Below, piece by piece: positions 43,805 to 52,619 of a DNA stretch of 64,000 nt (position 1 is its first letter; each line of letters opens with the position of its first letter). Location of the stretch: positions 1,984,001 through 2,048,000 of the forward strand of contig NZ_AP029612.1 of NCBI RefSeq assembly GCF_040362915.1. The letters are read 5' to 3'. The notes under the pieces are model-generated. The model saw nothing but the letters and a program-made list of their open reading frames with translations. It had not been told where the DNA came from and ran no database searches. Position numbers and translations under genes: made by a program. This DNA is from Sediminibacterium sp. KACHI17. Its GTDB lineage: Bacteria > Bacteroidota > Bacteroidia > Chitinophagales > Chitinophagaceae.

Positions 43805-44860
43805 ATGGACAATATTCGTCTTACCCAGTTTTCTCATGGTGCAGGCTGTGGTTGTAAGATAGCACCGGCTGTTCTGGATACCATTCTCAAATCTGATCAG
43901 CCTACCGCTTTGTTTCCGCAGTTATTGGTAGGAAATGCAAGTAAGGATGATGCTGCAGCCTATGATCTGGGTAATGGACAAGCACTCATCAGTACCACCG
44001 ATTTTTTTATGCCGATCGTCGATGATGCATTTGCTTTTGGAAAAATTGCAGGAGCCAATGCAATCAGTGATGTGTATGCCATGGGTGGACAACCCATTCT
44101 TGCTATCGCCATTCTTGGATGGCCGGTGGATAAACTACCAGCTGAACTGGCGCAACAGGTAATCGAAGGTGCACGTGCCATTTGCGCTGAAGCAGGTATA
44201 CCACTGGCTGGCGGACATAGTATTGATTCTCCTGAACCCATTTTTGGGCTATCGGTCAATGGACTCGTTCATAAAGACCAACTCAAACAAAATAATACTG
44301 CACAGGAAGGAGACTGGTTATTACTGACCAAACCTTTAGGTGTAGGAATATTATCGACCGCACAGAAAAAAGAATTGCTAAGCAGTGATGACCAAAACAT
44401 TTTGTTGCAACAATTGATGCAGTTGAATAAAGTTGGTGCAGCATTGGGCAAGATCAATGGCGTACATGCGATGACAGATGTTACCGGTTTTGGATTACTT
44501 GGACATTTACTCGAAGTAGCGGAAGGCAGCGGACTTTCAGCAGAACTCTATTATTCAAAAGTACCCGTGATCGATGCCGCTAAAACATATCTGGCACAAA
44601 GAATTGTTCCCGATGCTACGTACCGCAACTGGAACAGCTATAGCAGTAAAACAGGTTTTGGTGCAGGTGTCAATGTAATGGAGGCATTCAATATACTTCC
44701 TGATCCACAAACAAATGGCGGACTACTTATTGCCGTTGCACCCGATGCATTAGAGCAAGTACAAAATACGCTACGTGAAAATGGGCTTGAAAATTTCACT
44801 ACACCTGTTGGTAAAATGATCAGCAAAACTGAGAAAACCATAACCGTTATTGCCGGATGA
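43805..44860 (+). CDS. selD: Selenide, water dikinase
   Basis: A 351-residue enzyme that makes selenophosphate from selenide and ATP. It is very similar to classical SelD: SHGAGCGCKIAP (catalytic Cys near residue 15 with Lys following), STTDFFMPIVDD, AGGHSIDSPEPIFGLSV, AMTDVTGFGLLGHLLE and DPQTNGG. The active site has cysteine, not selenocysteine. Selenophosphate serves selenoprotein synthesis or 2-selenouridine in tRNA. No selA, selB, selC or mnmH is in the window, so the user pathway lies elsewhere. Confidence 0.95.
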   Translation: MDNIRLTQFSHGAGCGCKIAPAVLDTILKSDQPTALFPQLLVGNASKDDAAAYDLGNGQALISTTDFFMPIVDDAFAFGKIAGANAISDVYAMGGQPILAIAILGWPVDKLPAELAQQVIEGARAICAEAGIPLAGGHSIDSPEPIFGLSVNGLVHKDQLKQNNTAQEGDWLLLTKPLGVGILSTAQKKELLSSDDQNILLQQLMQLNKVGAALGKINGVHAMTDVTGFGLLGHLLEVAEGSGLSAELYYSKVPVIDAAKTYLAQRIVPDATYRNWNSYSSKTGFGAGVNVMEAFNILPDPQTNGGLLIAVAPDALEQVQNTLRENGLENFTTPVGKMISKTEKTITVIAG

Positions 44861-44896
44861 TCGAACAGGAAGGATACAACCTTCGTTCATAGCACT

Positions 44897-45742
44897 TTAT
44901 GCAACAGGGATAAAAACAGGTGTAACAATAGAGCTTATACTAGCCCCACCCAGTTGTTCGATAGCATTCAATGGAACTTTAACAATCGTTGCTGATGCAT
45001 TAATGGCTGTACGTTGCTCTGTGGTTAATAGAGCTGTTTCGGAAAGGAATAAAAGCGTTTCTCCTTTGGCATTGGTGCAACAAAACGCATTACCCATGAA
45101 TGCTTCGAGCTGATCATGCGAGAACGGAATAATTCGATAACCGGTAGACAATAGTAATTGCTTTACGGCCATCAGATCCATATCATCAACAAAAGCATCT
45201 TCACATAGCAAAGCGAAATCATTACCCAGACACAACAATCGATTCGTATGCAATAAAAATTTACCGGCAGTATCGGTTGCATAAAATGTGATGGCTTTAT
45301 ACCGATGCGCTGCCGCAAACTTTTCCAGCATAGCTGTATGTGTACGTTGCGACATGCAAGCATAAATCAGTTTATTTTCATGATCCATCACCATACTGGC
45401 TGTACCCTCGAGAAAAAACCCATCCACTTCAAACTCGCTCCAGTCTTCGATATCATTCACCAGAAAATATTTACGCAGGTATTCTAGAACATCATCTCTT
45501 TTTTCCTGTCTTCTTTCTCTTCGATACATCGGCAGTACTGCTACCGTACCATCAGGCAAGGTCGTTAACCAACAAGATGGGAAAATAGCATCGATAGAAC
45601 TATCCATATCCTGCTCAAATACTACCGCCTGAACATCATGTTTCTTGAATGCAGTATGTAGTGCATCAAAATCCTGTAACACTCCTTTGTCAGCATTTTC
45701 TGTCGGACGTACCATTAATACTAATTCAGCGGGTGTGGCCAT
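44897..45742 (-). CDS. CtlX-like amidinotransferase-family protein lacking the catalytic Cys
   Basis: A 281-residue protein of the arginine-deiminase superfamily, closest in pattern to citrulline hydrolase CtlX: LMVRP, SIFPSCW-like IFPSCWLTTLPDGTVAVLPM, FFLEGTASMV, LHTNRLLCLG and a C-terminal GGAS block. The Glu and His of the active site are kept (EGT, HTN), but where family members have a cysteine in GGGS-x-R-C-M this protein has GGASISSIV. Catalysis by the usual covalent route is therefore unlikely. The start is ATG at 45742, one nt after the pterin dehydratase stop. Confidence 0.75.
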   Translation of the reverse strand: MATPAELVLMVRPTENADKGVLQDFDALHTAFKKHDVQAVVFEQDMDSSIDAIFPSCWLTTLPDGTVAVLPMYRRERRQEKRDDVLEYLRKYFLVNDIEDWSEFEVDGFFLEGTASMVMDHENKLIYACMSQRTHTAMLEKFAAAHRYKAITFYATDTAGKFLLHTNRLLCLGNDFALLCEDAFVDDMDLMAVKQLLLSTGYRIIPFSHDQLEAFMGNAFCCTNAKGETLLFLSETALLTTEQRTAINASATIVKVPLNAIEQLGGASISSIVTPVFIPVA

Positions 45743-45743
45743 A

Positions 45744-45974
45744 TCAACACAATTTATCAATTCGTTCAGCTAGTTTATGATCAAGGTCGGTCACGATATC
45801 TCCTGCATCGTGCGTACTTAACCATATTTCAACAGTATTCCACACATTACTCCAATAAGGATGATGATTCAATTTCTCTGCTTCGATGGCCACTCTGGTC
45901 ATAAAAGCAAAAGCCTCGGAAAAATTTTGAAACTGAAACTTCTTATACAGTTTATTATTTTCTTCTACCCACAT
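45744..45974 (-). CDS. 4a-hydroxytetrahydrobiopterin dehydratase (pterin carbinolamine dehydratase)
   Basis: A 76-residue protein with the PCD fold: FSEAFAFMTRVAIEAEKLNHHPYWSNVWNTVEIWLSTHDAG, with the active-site HHP. It recycles the pterin cofactor of aromatic amino acid hydroxylases. It is slightly shorter than the usual 95-110 residues because it begins at MWVEENNKL. The longer in-frame start at 46031 lies in repeat DNA. It is directly followed by the CtlX-like gene. Confidence 0.87.
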   Translation of the reverse strand: MWVEENNKLYKKFQFQNFSEAFAFMTRVAIEAEKLNHHPYWSNVWNTVEIWLSTHDAGDIVTDLDHKLAERIDKLC

Positions 45975-45978
45975 GATG

Positions 45979-46045
45979 ATAAATGAATTTTGAATGATGA
46001 ATACTGAATAATGAAGCGAATGACTCGTCATTCAACATTCACTCT
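45979..46045. repeat. Heptad-unit repeat, TGAATGA family
   Basis: Seven-base units TGAATTT, TGAATGA, TGAATAC, TGAATAA, TGAAGCG follow one another from 45985. The opposite arm, 46026-46045, is short (CGTCATT, CAACATT). It lies before the pterin dehydratase gene and extends its frame with spurious codons. Confidence 0.75.
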
Positions 46046-46052
46046 CCATGAT

Positions 46053-46496
46053 TTAAAAGACCATATTGCCTTTGTTCTTGATCTGTTCATTCGTTAGCTC
46101 AGCTACCAACTGAACGCCTACTAAGTTTTTCACTGATTGTTTGATCCAGTTACATTTGGTATCATCAACCAGATCACCTTTCATCAGCCATAAGAAATCC
46201 ATATGCTTAAATTCAGGTAACAGGTATTCCCCATCAAATTGGTTATGGTATAAATAGTGTACCAAAAAACTATTGGGCTCTTTGGATTCATAGATGCTGA
46301 AATAATAACTCCTTTCCTTTCTTCTCAAGTGAATTTCTAATGAAGGATTGAGTCTGAATTGATATCCCAGTAGATGATTCAATTGTAAACAAAACTGATA
46401 ATTCTTTACCGGTGCCGTTATACCCAACAACCGTGTATCATCGAAGAAATCCTCGTTCAACTCTTCAATGTTCAGTCTTAGTTTAGTAGTGGCCAT
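46053..46496 (-). CDS. IPExxxVDY-family protein
   Basis: A 147-residue protein of a small Bacteroidota-specific family. The naming motif appears as LLPEFKHMDFLW near residue 100, and KDYQFCLQLN-like NYQFCLQLNHLLGYQF and SYYFSIYE are also typical. The function is unknown. The start at 46496 (MATTKLRL) is chosen because the upstream ATG at 46517 lies in a heptad repeat. Confidence 0.8.
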   Translation of the reverse strand: MATTKLRLNIEELNEDFFDDTRLLGITAPVKNYQFCLQLNHLLGYQFRLNPSLEIHLRRKERSYYFSIYESKEPNSFLVHYLYHNQFDGEYLLPEFKHMDFLWLMKGDLVDDTKCNWIKQSVKNLVGVQLVAELTNEQIKNKGNMVF

Positions 46497-46509
46497 AGGT
46501 GATACTTGA

Positions 46510-46593
46510 TAGTCCATGGTCCGTAGACCAGGGCATTTTTTCGATAACTTACTCTTTTCCTACCATGGGCCATCGACTATGGACCATGGACCA
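46510..46593. repeat. Heptad-unit inverted repeat, GTCCATG family
   Basis: The left arm 46510-46534 (AGTCCAT, GGTCCGT, AGACC units) and the right arm 46561-46593 form an imperfect hairpin between two leftward genes. Fourth member of this family; it lies 29 kb from the third. Confidence 0.8.
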
Positions 46594-46595
46594 CA

Positions 46596-48239
46596 TCACA
46601 GTTCCACTTCAAACACTTTCTCCTCATTCCCTCTCTTGATCCGCAATTGTGTTTTGTCTCCTTTGTTAAATTTACCCAATGCCTGCATATAACTCATAAC
46701 ATCCACAAACTTAAATTCCCCCAACTGCAACAAAATATCTCCGGCTTGCAAGCCCAGTTTTTCTGCTAACTTACCCGGACTCACACCATCAATACGCATA
46801 CCGGTGCCGGAATAGCCATAATCAGGAATCACACCTAAGCTTACTGTGAATCGGCGTGTTTGTCCCATTTGTGGCTCTGTCGTTTTAGCAAAACTCAGTT
46901 TACCCTTGGTATCTGTTCGGTTAATAAGTTCATAGATCAGTTTCACAATATCTTTCTGTGCATCGTAGTTGATCTTGTCTGCATCATCACTGATCTTATG
47001 ATAATCCGGATGACTACCTGTAAAAAAGAACTGTACAGGAATATTTGCACGATAAAAACTGGCATGGTCACTCGGCCCGCTTCCGGTACTGTCAAACTTA
47101 ACAATGAGAGGAGTATTCAATCCCTTCCATACTTCGCCCCAAACCGGCGACGTACCATAACCACCTACGGTTAGTTTATGAGCAGTATCATAACGACCCA
47201 CCATATCCATATTGATCATATAATTAGGTGTGATCTTTACAGTAGGGTTTTCCAACCAGTATTTACTTCCCAACAATCCCAGTTCTTCGCCTGAGAAATG
47301 AATGAATAGGTAATTATTGTTAACAGGTGATTTTGCTTTCAACATACGAGCAAGTTCCAGTAGCGCCGCAGTGCCGCTGGCATTATCGTCAGCCCCATTG
47401 TGAATGGCATGAAAAGTATCTAAGGCGGATTTGTCTTCTCCATACCCTAGGTGATCATAATGTGCACCAATGATCACGGTATTGGCAGCATTATTATCCA
47501 AAAATGCAATCACATTTCTGGCTTTTCGCTTTTTTTCTGATAAAGAAACATTGACGCGGATATGATAACTCGCAGACTCATCTGCAAAATATTTTTTGAT
47601 CCCTTCTTTCGTGATATATATTACAGGAATGGACAGCAATGCTGAACTGTCATTTTTATTGAATTGAATATTGTCAACACGCTTGGAACTATTATATACA
47701 AACAAAGCTGTGGCTCCTTTGCTTACCGCAAGTGTTGCTTGCTGTTTGATAAGCCCCTCTACATCAAAATGTGGATTGTTTTGATTGTCTTCCAATGCAT
47801 CTTGTAGATCAAAAAACCAGGGCTGCCCCTTTTCAGTAAGCACCATTGCCGGTTTTCCTTGTGCTGATTTATTGGCACTATAAGGGAGGGGGAAATAATC
47901 AATACGGGGGGTGAGTGTTTGATCCTCTACCACTAAAATAGTAGCGGCATCAATCTGTTTGCCTTCTTTGATCTCAAATTCCTGTACATATCCGTTCGTT
48001 CCTTTAGCTGTAATACCCATCTGTTGGTATTGGCTGATCAGGTATTGCATGGCCAGTTCTTCCCCCTTACTACCGGTTAAACGGCCTTCCAACTGATCAT
48101 CGGCGAGGTATTGAACATGATTCTTCAGCGATGTTACCAAAGCTATATTGGCTTTTTCTTCAGCAATTCGCTTTTTACGTTTACTCTGAGACCACGAAAA
48201 AACAGGAACAAGAACCAATAATAACAGAATTTTCTTCAT
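46596..48239 (-). CDS. M28-family zinc peptidase with PDZ domain, exported
   Basis: A 547-residue exported aminopeptidase-type enzyme with a signal peptide MKKILLLLVLVPVFSWSQ. A PA-like insert spans about residues 125-225. The M28 catalytic domain has GAHYDHLG, NGADDNASGTAALLELA, HFSGEELGLLGSKYW (catalytic Glu), NMDMVGRYD and HPDYHKISDDADKI, giving the five ligands of a two-zinc site. The C-terminal PDZ domain (about residues 455-547) has GMRIDGVSPGKLAEKLGLQAGDIL. Substrate peptides are unknown. It stands alone behind a -7 box. Confidence 0.92.
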   Translation of the reverse strand: MKKILLLLVLVPVFSWSQSKRKKRIAEEKANIALVTSLKNHVQYLADDQLEGRLTGSKGEELAMQYLISQYQQMGITAKGTNGYVQEFEIKEGKQIDAATILVVEDQTLTPRIDYFPLPYSANKSAQGKPAMVLTEKGQPWFFDLQDALEDNQNNPHFDVEGLIKQQATLAVSKGATALFVYNSSKRVDNIQFNKNDSSALLSIPVIYITKEGIKKYFADESASYHIRVNVSLSEKKRKARNVIAFLDNNAANTVIIGAHYDHLGYGEDKSALDTFHAIHNGADDNASGTAALLELARMLKAKSPVNNNYLFIHFSGEELGLLGSKYWLENPTVKITPNYMINMDMVGRYDTAHKLTVGGYGTSPVWGEVWKGLNTPLIVKFDSTGSGPSDHASFYRANIPVQFFFTGSHPDYHKISDDADKINYDAQKDIVKLIYELINRTDTKGKLSFAKTTEPQMGQTRRFTVSLGVIPDYGYSGTGMRIDGVSPGKLAEKLGLQAGDILLQLGEFKFVDVMSYMQALGKFNKGDKTQLRIKRGNEEKVFEVEL

Positions 48240-48258
48240 AACAGATGCTTAGCTGGTG

Positions 48259-48266
48259 CAAAAGTA
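48259..48266 (-). promoter_or_regulatory. -7 promoter box before the M28 peptidase gene
   Basis: TACTTTTG on the minus strand is a full match to TAnnTTTG, 19 nt before the start codon. No good -33 element. Confidence 0.4.
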
Positions 48267-48477
48267 CGTTGGGGAAGAGAAGTATGGAGAGTAAAAGAAT
48301 ATTTTATGATGAAATAATGCATTTAAACCCTCAGATTGTATACCCTACTAATTCTGTTTGGTACTCAACACCCCTGAAATCATTTTTCCCGCTTTAGCCG
48401 GTGAGGCATAGATTCTTTTATCCACCCTAGAAAAACTACCAACAACAAAAGCTCCCCTAAAGAATTAGAAAATAAAT

Positions 48478-48524
48478 TTTGAGAAACCAAATGGTTGCAT
48501 TTATATTTGCAACCGAATAGTTTC
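48478..48524 (+). promoter_or_regulatory. Promoter and ArsR operator of the arsR-SRPBCC operon
   Basis: TTTG (48478-48481), 20 nt, then TATATTTG (48502-48509) make a full Bacteroidota promoter. Over it lies a large dyad (48483-48524) whose outer GAAAC/GTTTC and inner GGTTGCA/TGCAACC arms match. An ArsR dimer bound there would cover the -7 box, so autorepression is likely. Confidence 0.7.
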
Positions 48525-48539
48525 ATAAATTAGCCTATC

Positions 48540-48860
48540 ATGAGAAGAGATGTATTTCAAGCTATTGCAGATCCGACCAGAAGAGCCATCATTGCTTTGA
48601 TTGCTTTTCAGGCAATGACGCCTAATGCCATTGCGGAACATTTTGAATCGAGCAGACAAGCGGTTTCCAAACACTTACGCATATTAACAGAATGCCAATT
48701 GGTAGAACAAGAGCAATCGGGACGAGAGATCTTCTATACCCTTAACGCAAAAAAAATGAAAGAGATAGATAAATGGTTGGAACAGTTTCGCCAGCTTTGG
48801 GAAAACAGGTTCAATCAATTAGATAAAGTCTTACACACCCTTAAAACACAAAAGAAATGA
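48540..48860 (+). CDS. ArsR-family winged-helix regulator
   Basis: A 106-residue repressor-type protein: [30 protein letters not shown], then [33 protein letters not shown], the ArsR recognition helix and wing. It has no metal-binding CxC motif, so it is of the metal-independent type that commonly controls AHSA1/SRPBCC genes. Its last four nt (ATGA) overlap the start of the next gene. A palindromic operator lies over its own promoter. Confidence 0.92.
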   Translation: MRRDVFQAIADPTRRAIIALIAFQAMTPNAIAEHFESSRQAVSKHLRILTECQLVEQEQSGREIFYTLNAKKMKEIDKWLEQFRQLWENRFNQLDKVLHTLKTQKK

Positions 48861-49822
48861 ACACCAATCTTTTATTCGACTTTACAGTGAATAAAGAAAC
48901 CAACACTATTCATGTAAAGCGAGAATTTGCCGCTAATCTTCATTTTGTATGGGATACCTGGACAAAACCGGAGCTACTTGATCTTTGGTGGGCGCCCAAA
49001 CCGTATCGTACCGAAACTAAATCCATGGATTTCAGAGAAGGGGGTTATTGGCACTACAGAATGATCGGTCCGGAAAATGATTGTCATTGGTGCCGCGCAG
49101 ATTTTGAACATATTGATACACACGTCGTATTCTCTGGCTTAGATGCATTCTGCGATGAAGCAGGAACTGTCAATACTGATTTCCCGCGCTCACATTGGAC
49201 CAACCGTTTTAGTGAGAATGAAGATATCACCACGGTAAATATTGTGATCGCTTATCAATCACTGGCAGATCTTGAAAAAATTGTAGAACTCGGATTCAAA
49301 GAAGGATTTACAATGGCATTGCAGAATCTCGATCAATACATTGAAGCACAATTTAAACTACGTGCTGAAATAAAAAATTCAACTAAAGAGAGAGTATGCA
49401 CCTACCTGAATTTCCCGGGTAATACAGAAGAAGCTTTTCTTTTTTATCGTTCTGTTTTTAAAACAGAATTTACAACAGGAGGCATCAAACGCTTTGGTGA
49501 ACTTCCACCTTCGGCTGGTCAACCGGCGATAGCTGATGCTGTAAAAAATATGGTCCTCCATGTAGAATTACCGATCACCGCTAATCATATTTTGATGGGT
49601 ACCGATGCGCCTAAAGAAATGGGCTTTACTGTTACACAAGGAAACAATATGCATATCAGCTTAGAGCCATCTTCAAGAACTGAAGCCAAAAGAATTTTTG
49701 ATTCGCTGTCTGAAGGAGGTAATGTTTCAATGCCATTACAGGATATGTTCTGGGGCGCTTATTTTGGTAGCTTCACAGACAAATATGGTATCAACTGGAT
49801 GATCAATTGTCTTGCAAAATAA
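48857..49822 (+). CDS. SRPBCC (AHSA1-like) and VOC (PhnB-like) fusion protein
   Basis: A 321-residue protein made of two domains that are usually separate. Residues 1-165 are an AHSA1-type SRPBCC ligand-binding domain ([48 protein letters not shown]). Residues 178-321 are a PhnB/3-demethylubiquinone-methyltransferase-like VOC domain ([57 protein letters not shown]). The coding sequence runs through without a break. Substrates are unknown. It is translationally coupled to the ArsR gene, so it is probably its regulated target. Confidence 0.87.
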   Translation: MNTNLLFDFTVNKETNTIHVKREFAANLHFVWDTWTKPELLDLWWAPKPYRTETKSMDFREGGYWHYRMIGPENDCHWCRADFEHIDTHVVFSGLDAFCDEAGTVNTDFPRSHWTNRFSENEDITTVNIVIAYQSLADLEKIVELGFKEGFTMALQNLDQYIEAQFKLRAEIKNSTKERVCTYLNFPGNTEEAFLFYRSVFKTEFTTGGIKRFGELPPSAGQPAIADAVKNMVLHVELPITANHILMGTDAPKEMGFTVTQGNNMHISLEPSSRTEAKRIFDSLSEGGNVSMPLQDMFWGAYFGSFTDKYGINWMINCLAK

Positions 49823-49906
49823 TTTCAGTGCTCCTCTGTGTCTTCAGTGACAAATAGTTTTTGTATCAGGAGGTTGCCACTGAAAGCACAGAAATACACT
49901 GAAGAA
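49823..49906. repeat. Intergenic inverted repeat (TTCAGTG/CTCTGTG type)
   Basis: The left part 49823-49851 (TTTCAGTG, CTCTGTG, CTTCAGTG) and the right part 49876-49904 (CACTGAAAG, CACAG, CACTGAAG) form an imperfect hairpin between the fusion gene and doxX. The arrangement resembles the heptad hairpins but the period is less clear. Confidence 0.65.
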
Positions 49907-49926
49907 CCCTTATAAAACACCCAACT

Positions 49927-50304
49927 ATGCCAAACAAATCAACCAAACTCATCTACTGGATCACGACTGTATTATTTGCAGGATTTATGATCTTCTCTGC
50001 GATTCCCAATATCATGGTGAATGCAGAGTCTAAACAATTTCTATCAGGATACCTTGGTTATCCCGAATATTTTATTCGCTTTATTGGTATTGCGAAATTG
50101 TTAGGATCCATTGCCATACTGATGCCTTTCTTAAAAAAGATCAAAGAGTGGGCTTATGCAGGATTGTTCTTTGACCTCATCGGTGCAGTATACTCAATTA
50201 TCAGCGTTGGGGGTGTAGATCCTGGCATGAGTATGATGGTACTCGTATTTGGTGTTGCGATTACTTCTTATATTTATAATGATAAGTATTTCGCCAAAAA
50301 CTAA
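49927..50304 (+). CDS. DoxX-family membrane protein
   Basis: A 125-residue protein with four hydrophobic helices (about residues 8-27, 45-65, 72-92, 97-117) and the DoxX pattern FIRFIGIAKLLGSIAILMPF and EWAYAGLFFDLIGAVYS. DoxX-like proteins are small inner-membrane proteins sometimes tied to redox or membrane homeostasis; the role here is unknown. It lies downstream of the ArsR-SRPBCC pair and may be part of its regulon. Confidence 0.88.
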   Translation: MPNKSTKLIYWITTVLFAGFMIFSAIPNIMVNAESKQFLSGYLGYPEYFIRFIGIAKLLGSIAILMPFLKKIKEWAYAGLFFDLIGAVYSIISVGGVDPGMSMMVLVFGVAITSYIYNDKYFAKN

Positions 50305-50330
50305 CTACCTCCAGTGAAATAAGATACACC

Positions 50331-51119
50331 ATGAGTAACTCAAAAATGATTCATTGCCTGAACTGCGGTTACTCATTTCAAGGAAACTATTGCTCTTCAT
50401 GTGGACAAAAAGCTTCAGTGAAAAAACTCACTTGGAAAAGTTTAAGTGATGAATTTATTCACTTTTTTACGCATGCAGAGCATAGTTTCATTTATACATC
50501 CCGCTCCCTTTTTACGCAACCCGGACATATTGTAAAAGAATTTTTAGACGGCAAAAGAAAGAAAGTTCATAAGCCGATAACCTTTGTTTTAATTTGGTTC
50601 GCGATCTATAAAATCATTACCGCCGGTTACGACTCATTGTCTTTATGGCTTGATCTTGAAAAATTCACGCGTTCTGAGCCAGCATTAAGGGTGTTATGGC
50701 ATGGAACGAAAAATAAAACCCTTATTCAATATGAAAACTTTATTACCATCCTCATCGTTGCACCCTTACTGGTGTTATTGGGGTGGATAGTTTTTAGAAA
50801 TACTAAAACCTCTTTTATTGAAAGATGGGTAGCCCTTATATATGGCTCTGCCTATACTACCATCATTTCTACCCTATTAGCAACATTCGGTTTTATTTGT
50901 CGAATCTTTCAGCTGCCGCTTCGAACAGGTATAATGAATGATTTCTACTTATTGATCTATTTCATCTCAATAGCATGGTTCATCTATAGTTTTGAAAAGG
51001 TATTTCAGCCTGGTAGTTCAAAGATGAAGCGACTCGTTATCGCATTTCTCATGTCATTAGTCGCCAACTATTCTGCTGATATCATCTGGTATATTTTATA
51101 CAGATCATTTCCTGAATAA
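50331..51119 (+). CDS. DUF3667 membrane protein with zinc ribbon
   Basis: A 262-residue protein. The N-terminal CLNCGYSFQGNYCSSCGQK is a four-cysteine zinc ribbon, and EFIHFFTHAEHSFIYTSRSL followed by GKRKKVHKPI is the DUF3667 signature. Five hydrophobic helices follow to the C-terminus. The function is unknown. It begins 26 nt after doxX, so the two are probably cotranscribed, and it ends in a two-way terminator. Confidence 0.85.
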   Translation: MSNSKMIHCLNCGYSFQGNYCSSCGQKASVKKLTWKSLSDEFIHFFTHAEHSFIYTSRSLFTQPGHIVKEFLDGKRKKVHKPITFVLIWFAIYKIITAGYDSLSLWLDLEKFTRSEPALRVLWHGTKNKTLIQYENFITILIVAPLLVLLGWIVFRNTKTSFIERWVALIYGSAYTTIISTLLATFGFICRIFQLPLRTGIMNDFYLLIYFISIAWFIYSFEKVFQPGSSKMKRLVIAFLMSLVANYSADIIWYILYRSFPE

Positions 51120-51120
51120 A

Positions 51121-51157
51121 AAAATGGCTCCGGATTTAAGTCCGGAGCCATTTTTTT
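51121..51157. terminator. Two-way terminator between DUF3667 and esterase genes
   Basis: AAAATGGCTCCGGA (51121-51134) pairs perfectly with TCCGGAGCCATTTT (51141-51154) around a six-base loop, with A and T runs outside. It serves both converging genes. Confidence 0.95.
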
Positions 51158-52619
51158 ATTTGATTTTCGCATCGATCTCTGCCACTACTCTTTTTGTAAA
51201 GGCTTCCGACCAGATACTCCAATGATCTGCACCAGGTATTAATTCTGTAGTAACCGGCACTTTTACCATAGCGGCTTTTTGTGCGAAAGCAGCTACTGCT
51301 TCATTCAATAAAAAATTATCAGCAGCTCCTGCATACACATGGACTTTACCATTGATCTTGCCCGATAACTTAGATGCATTTCGTTGAATGAATTTACCTA
51401 GGTCATAAGGCTCCCAGCTTTTTACCACTGCAACATCTACTTTTCCCGTGGTATGATCATACACCTGTTTGGGTCTCCCGTTTTTATCAGGCACTCCAAA
51501 CTCTGCTTCAAATGCTTGCAGCTGCTCTCCATCGCCTGTGAAATTTTCTACTGCAGCCATAACACGAGTGGTCATGGTTGGAACTCCTTGCATAAGAAAG
51601 ATACCGCGTTCTTTTCCTTCTTGATTGGTATAGAGGTTTACATTCTTTTCGTATAAATTGATGCCGATAAAAGAAGTAAAGTCAACTGGATCCGGAGATA
51701 CTGACCAACAACCGCCGAAGGCATCCGGATAATTCAATTGTAACCAAAGAGAGCCATAGCCCCCGGTACTTTGTCCCATTAAAAACCGCTGACCTGCATC
51801 TTTTACAATGCGGTATTTATTTTCCAAGTGTGGGATCAATTCTTCGACTAATGCCTTACCCCATGGACCATTCACTCTGGAATCTACAAAAGCATGTAAT
51901 CCAAAAGGAGATTGTGTTTCAGGATTCAGGTATACAAAGATCTTATCCTTCCCCATATCCATTCCATAGCGTCTAACCGGCATGGAGCCTTGCATATCAT
52001 AATGTGTGCCACCCCAACCAGGTATTACAAATACAACAGGATAAGATCGAGTGCTATCATTTTTATAAGAAGCAGGTAAGCGTACTGCAGCCTTTATGAA
52101 AATATCTTTTTTACGAAAGTCAGATAACAACTTACTTTTTACCACTACCTCCTTCACCTGATCGGTTTCACGAAGAACACGAGAAGCGATAAAAGAAGTG
52201 AATGCAATTGTTGCAGTACCTTTTCCTTGTTCATCAACATATAAAAGAACTTCCTTTCTTGCGTAGATATTTCCTGCATTGAAAGTTCCTCTCTCTTCAA
52301 AATCGGTATCCAAAATGCCGGCAATCTTATAGTAACCGGGTCTTAATGCAGTTAAGCCATTGGGAAAATAGCTGCTGCTAGCCTGATCGGTACTCACCGT
52401 GATTTCGTCTTTTACATCTTTTACCATCCATGCAAACATGGCTTGAGAAGGATCAGGATTATTCGGAATTCGTTTAGCCGTATCACTTTGGGTAAATATG
52501 TAGAGCTTACCCGTATAAGTTTTCTTTAAAGAAGGATCAGTCAGCACACGAATTTGAACCTGAGTCCAGGCCTGCGTGCCCAACAGTAATAAAATAAGCA
52601 GTGTAAGGATCTGTTTCAT
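51156..52619 (-). CDS. Exported esterase (esterase D / enterochelin-esterase-like)
   Basis: A 487-residue exported protein with a signal peptide ending GTQAW or TWTQ near residue 20. An N-terminal beta domain (residues 22-150) precedes an alpha/beta-hydrolase domain of the esterase D group: YPVVFVIPGWGGTH, RFLMGQSTGGYGSLW with the nucleophile Ser near residue 284, an Asp in the GAADN region and PGADHWSIW with the His. It could hydrolyse acyl or siderophore esters; the substrate is unknown. The C-terminal part reads to IDAKIK. Confidence 0.85.
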   Translation of the reverse strand: MKQILTLLILLLLGTQAWTQVQIRVLTDPSLKKTYTGKLYIFTQSDTAKRIPNNPDPSQAMFAWMVKDVKDEITVSTDQASSSYFPNGLTALRPGYYKIAGILDTDFEERGTFNAGNIYARKEVLLYVDEQGKGTATIAFTSFIASRVLRETDQVKEVVVKSKLLSDFRKKDIFIKAAVRLPASYKNDSTRSYPVVFVIPGWGGTHYDMQGSMPVRRYGMDMGKDKIFVYLNPETQSPFGLHAFVDSRVNGPWGKALVEELIPHLENKYRIVKDAGQRFLMGQSTGGYGSLWLQLNYPDAFGGCWSVSPDPVDFTSFIGINLYEKNVNLYTNQEGKERGIFLMQGVPTMTTRVMAAVENFTGDGEQLQAFEAEFGVPDKNGRPKQVYDHTTGKVDVAVVKSWEPYDLGKFIQRNASKLSGKINGKVHVYAGAADNFLLNEAVAAFAQKAAMVKVPVTTELIPGADHWSIWSEAFTKRVVAEIDAKIK

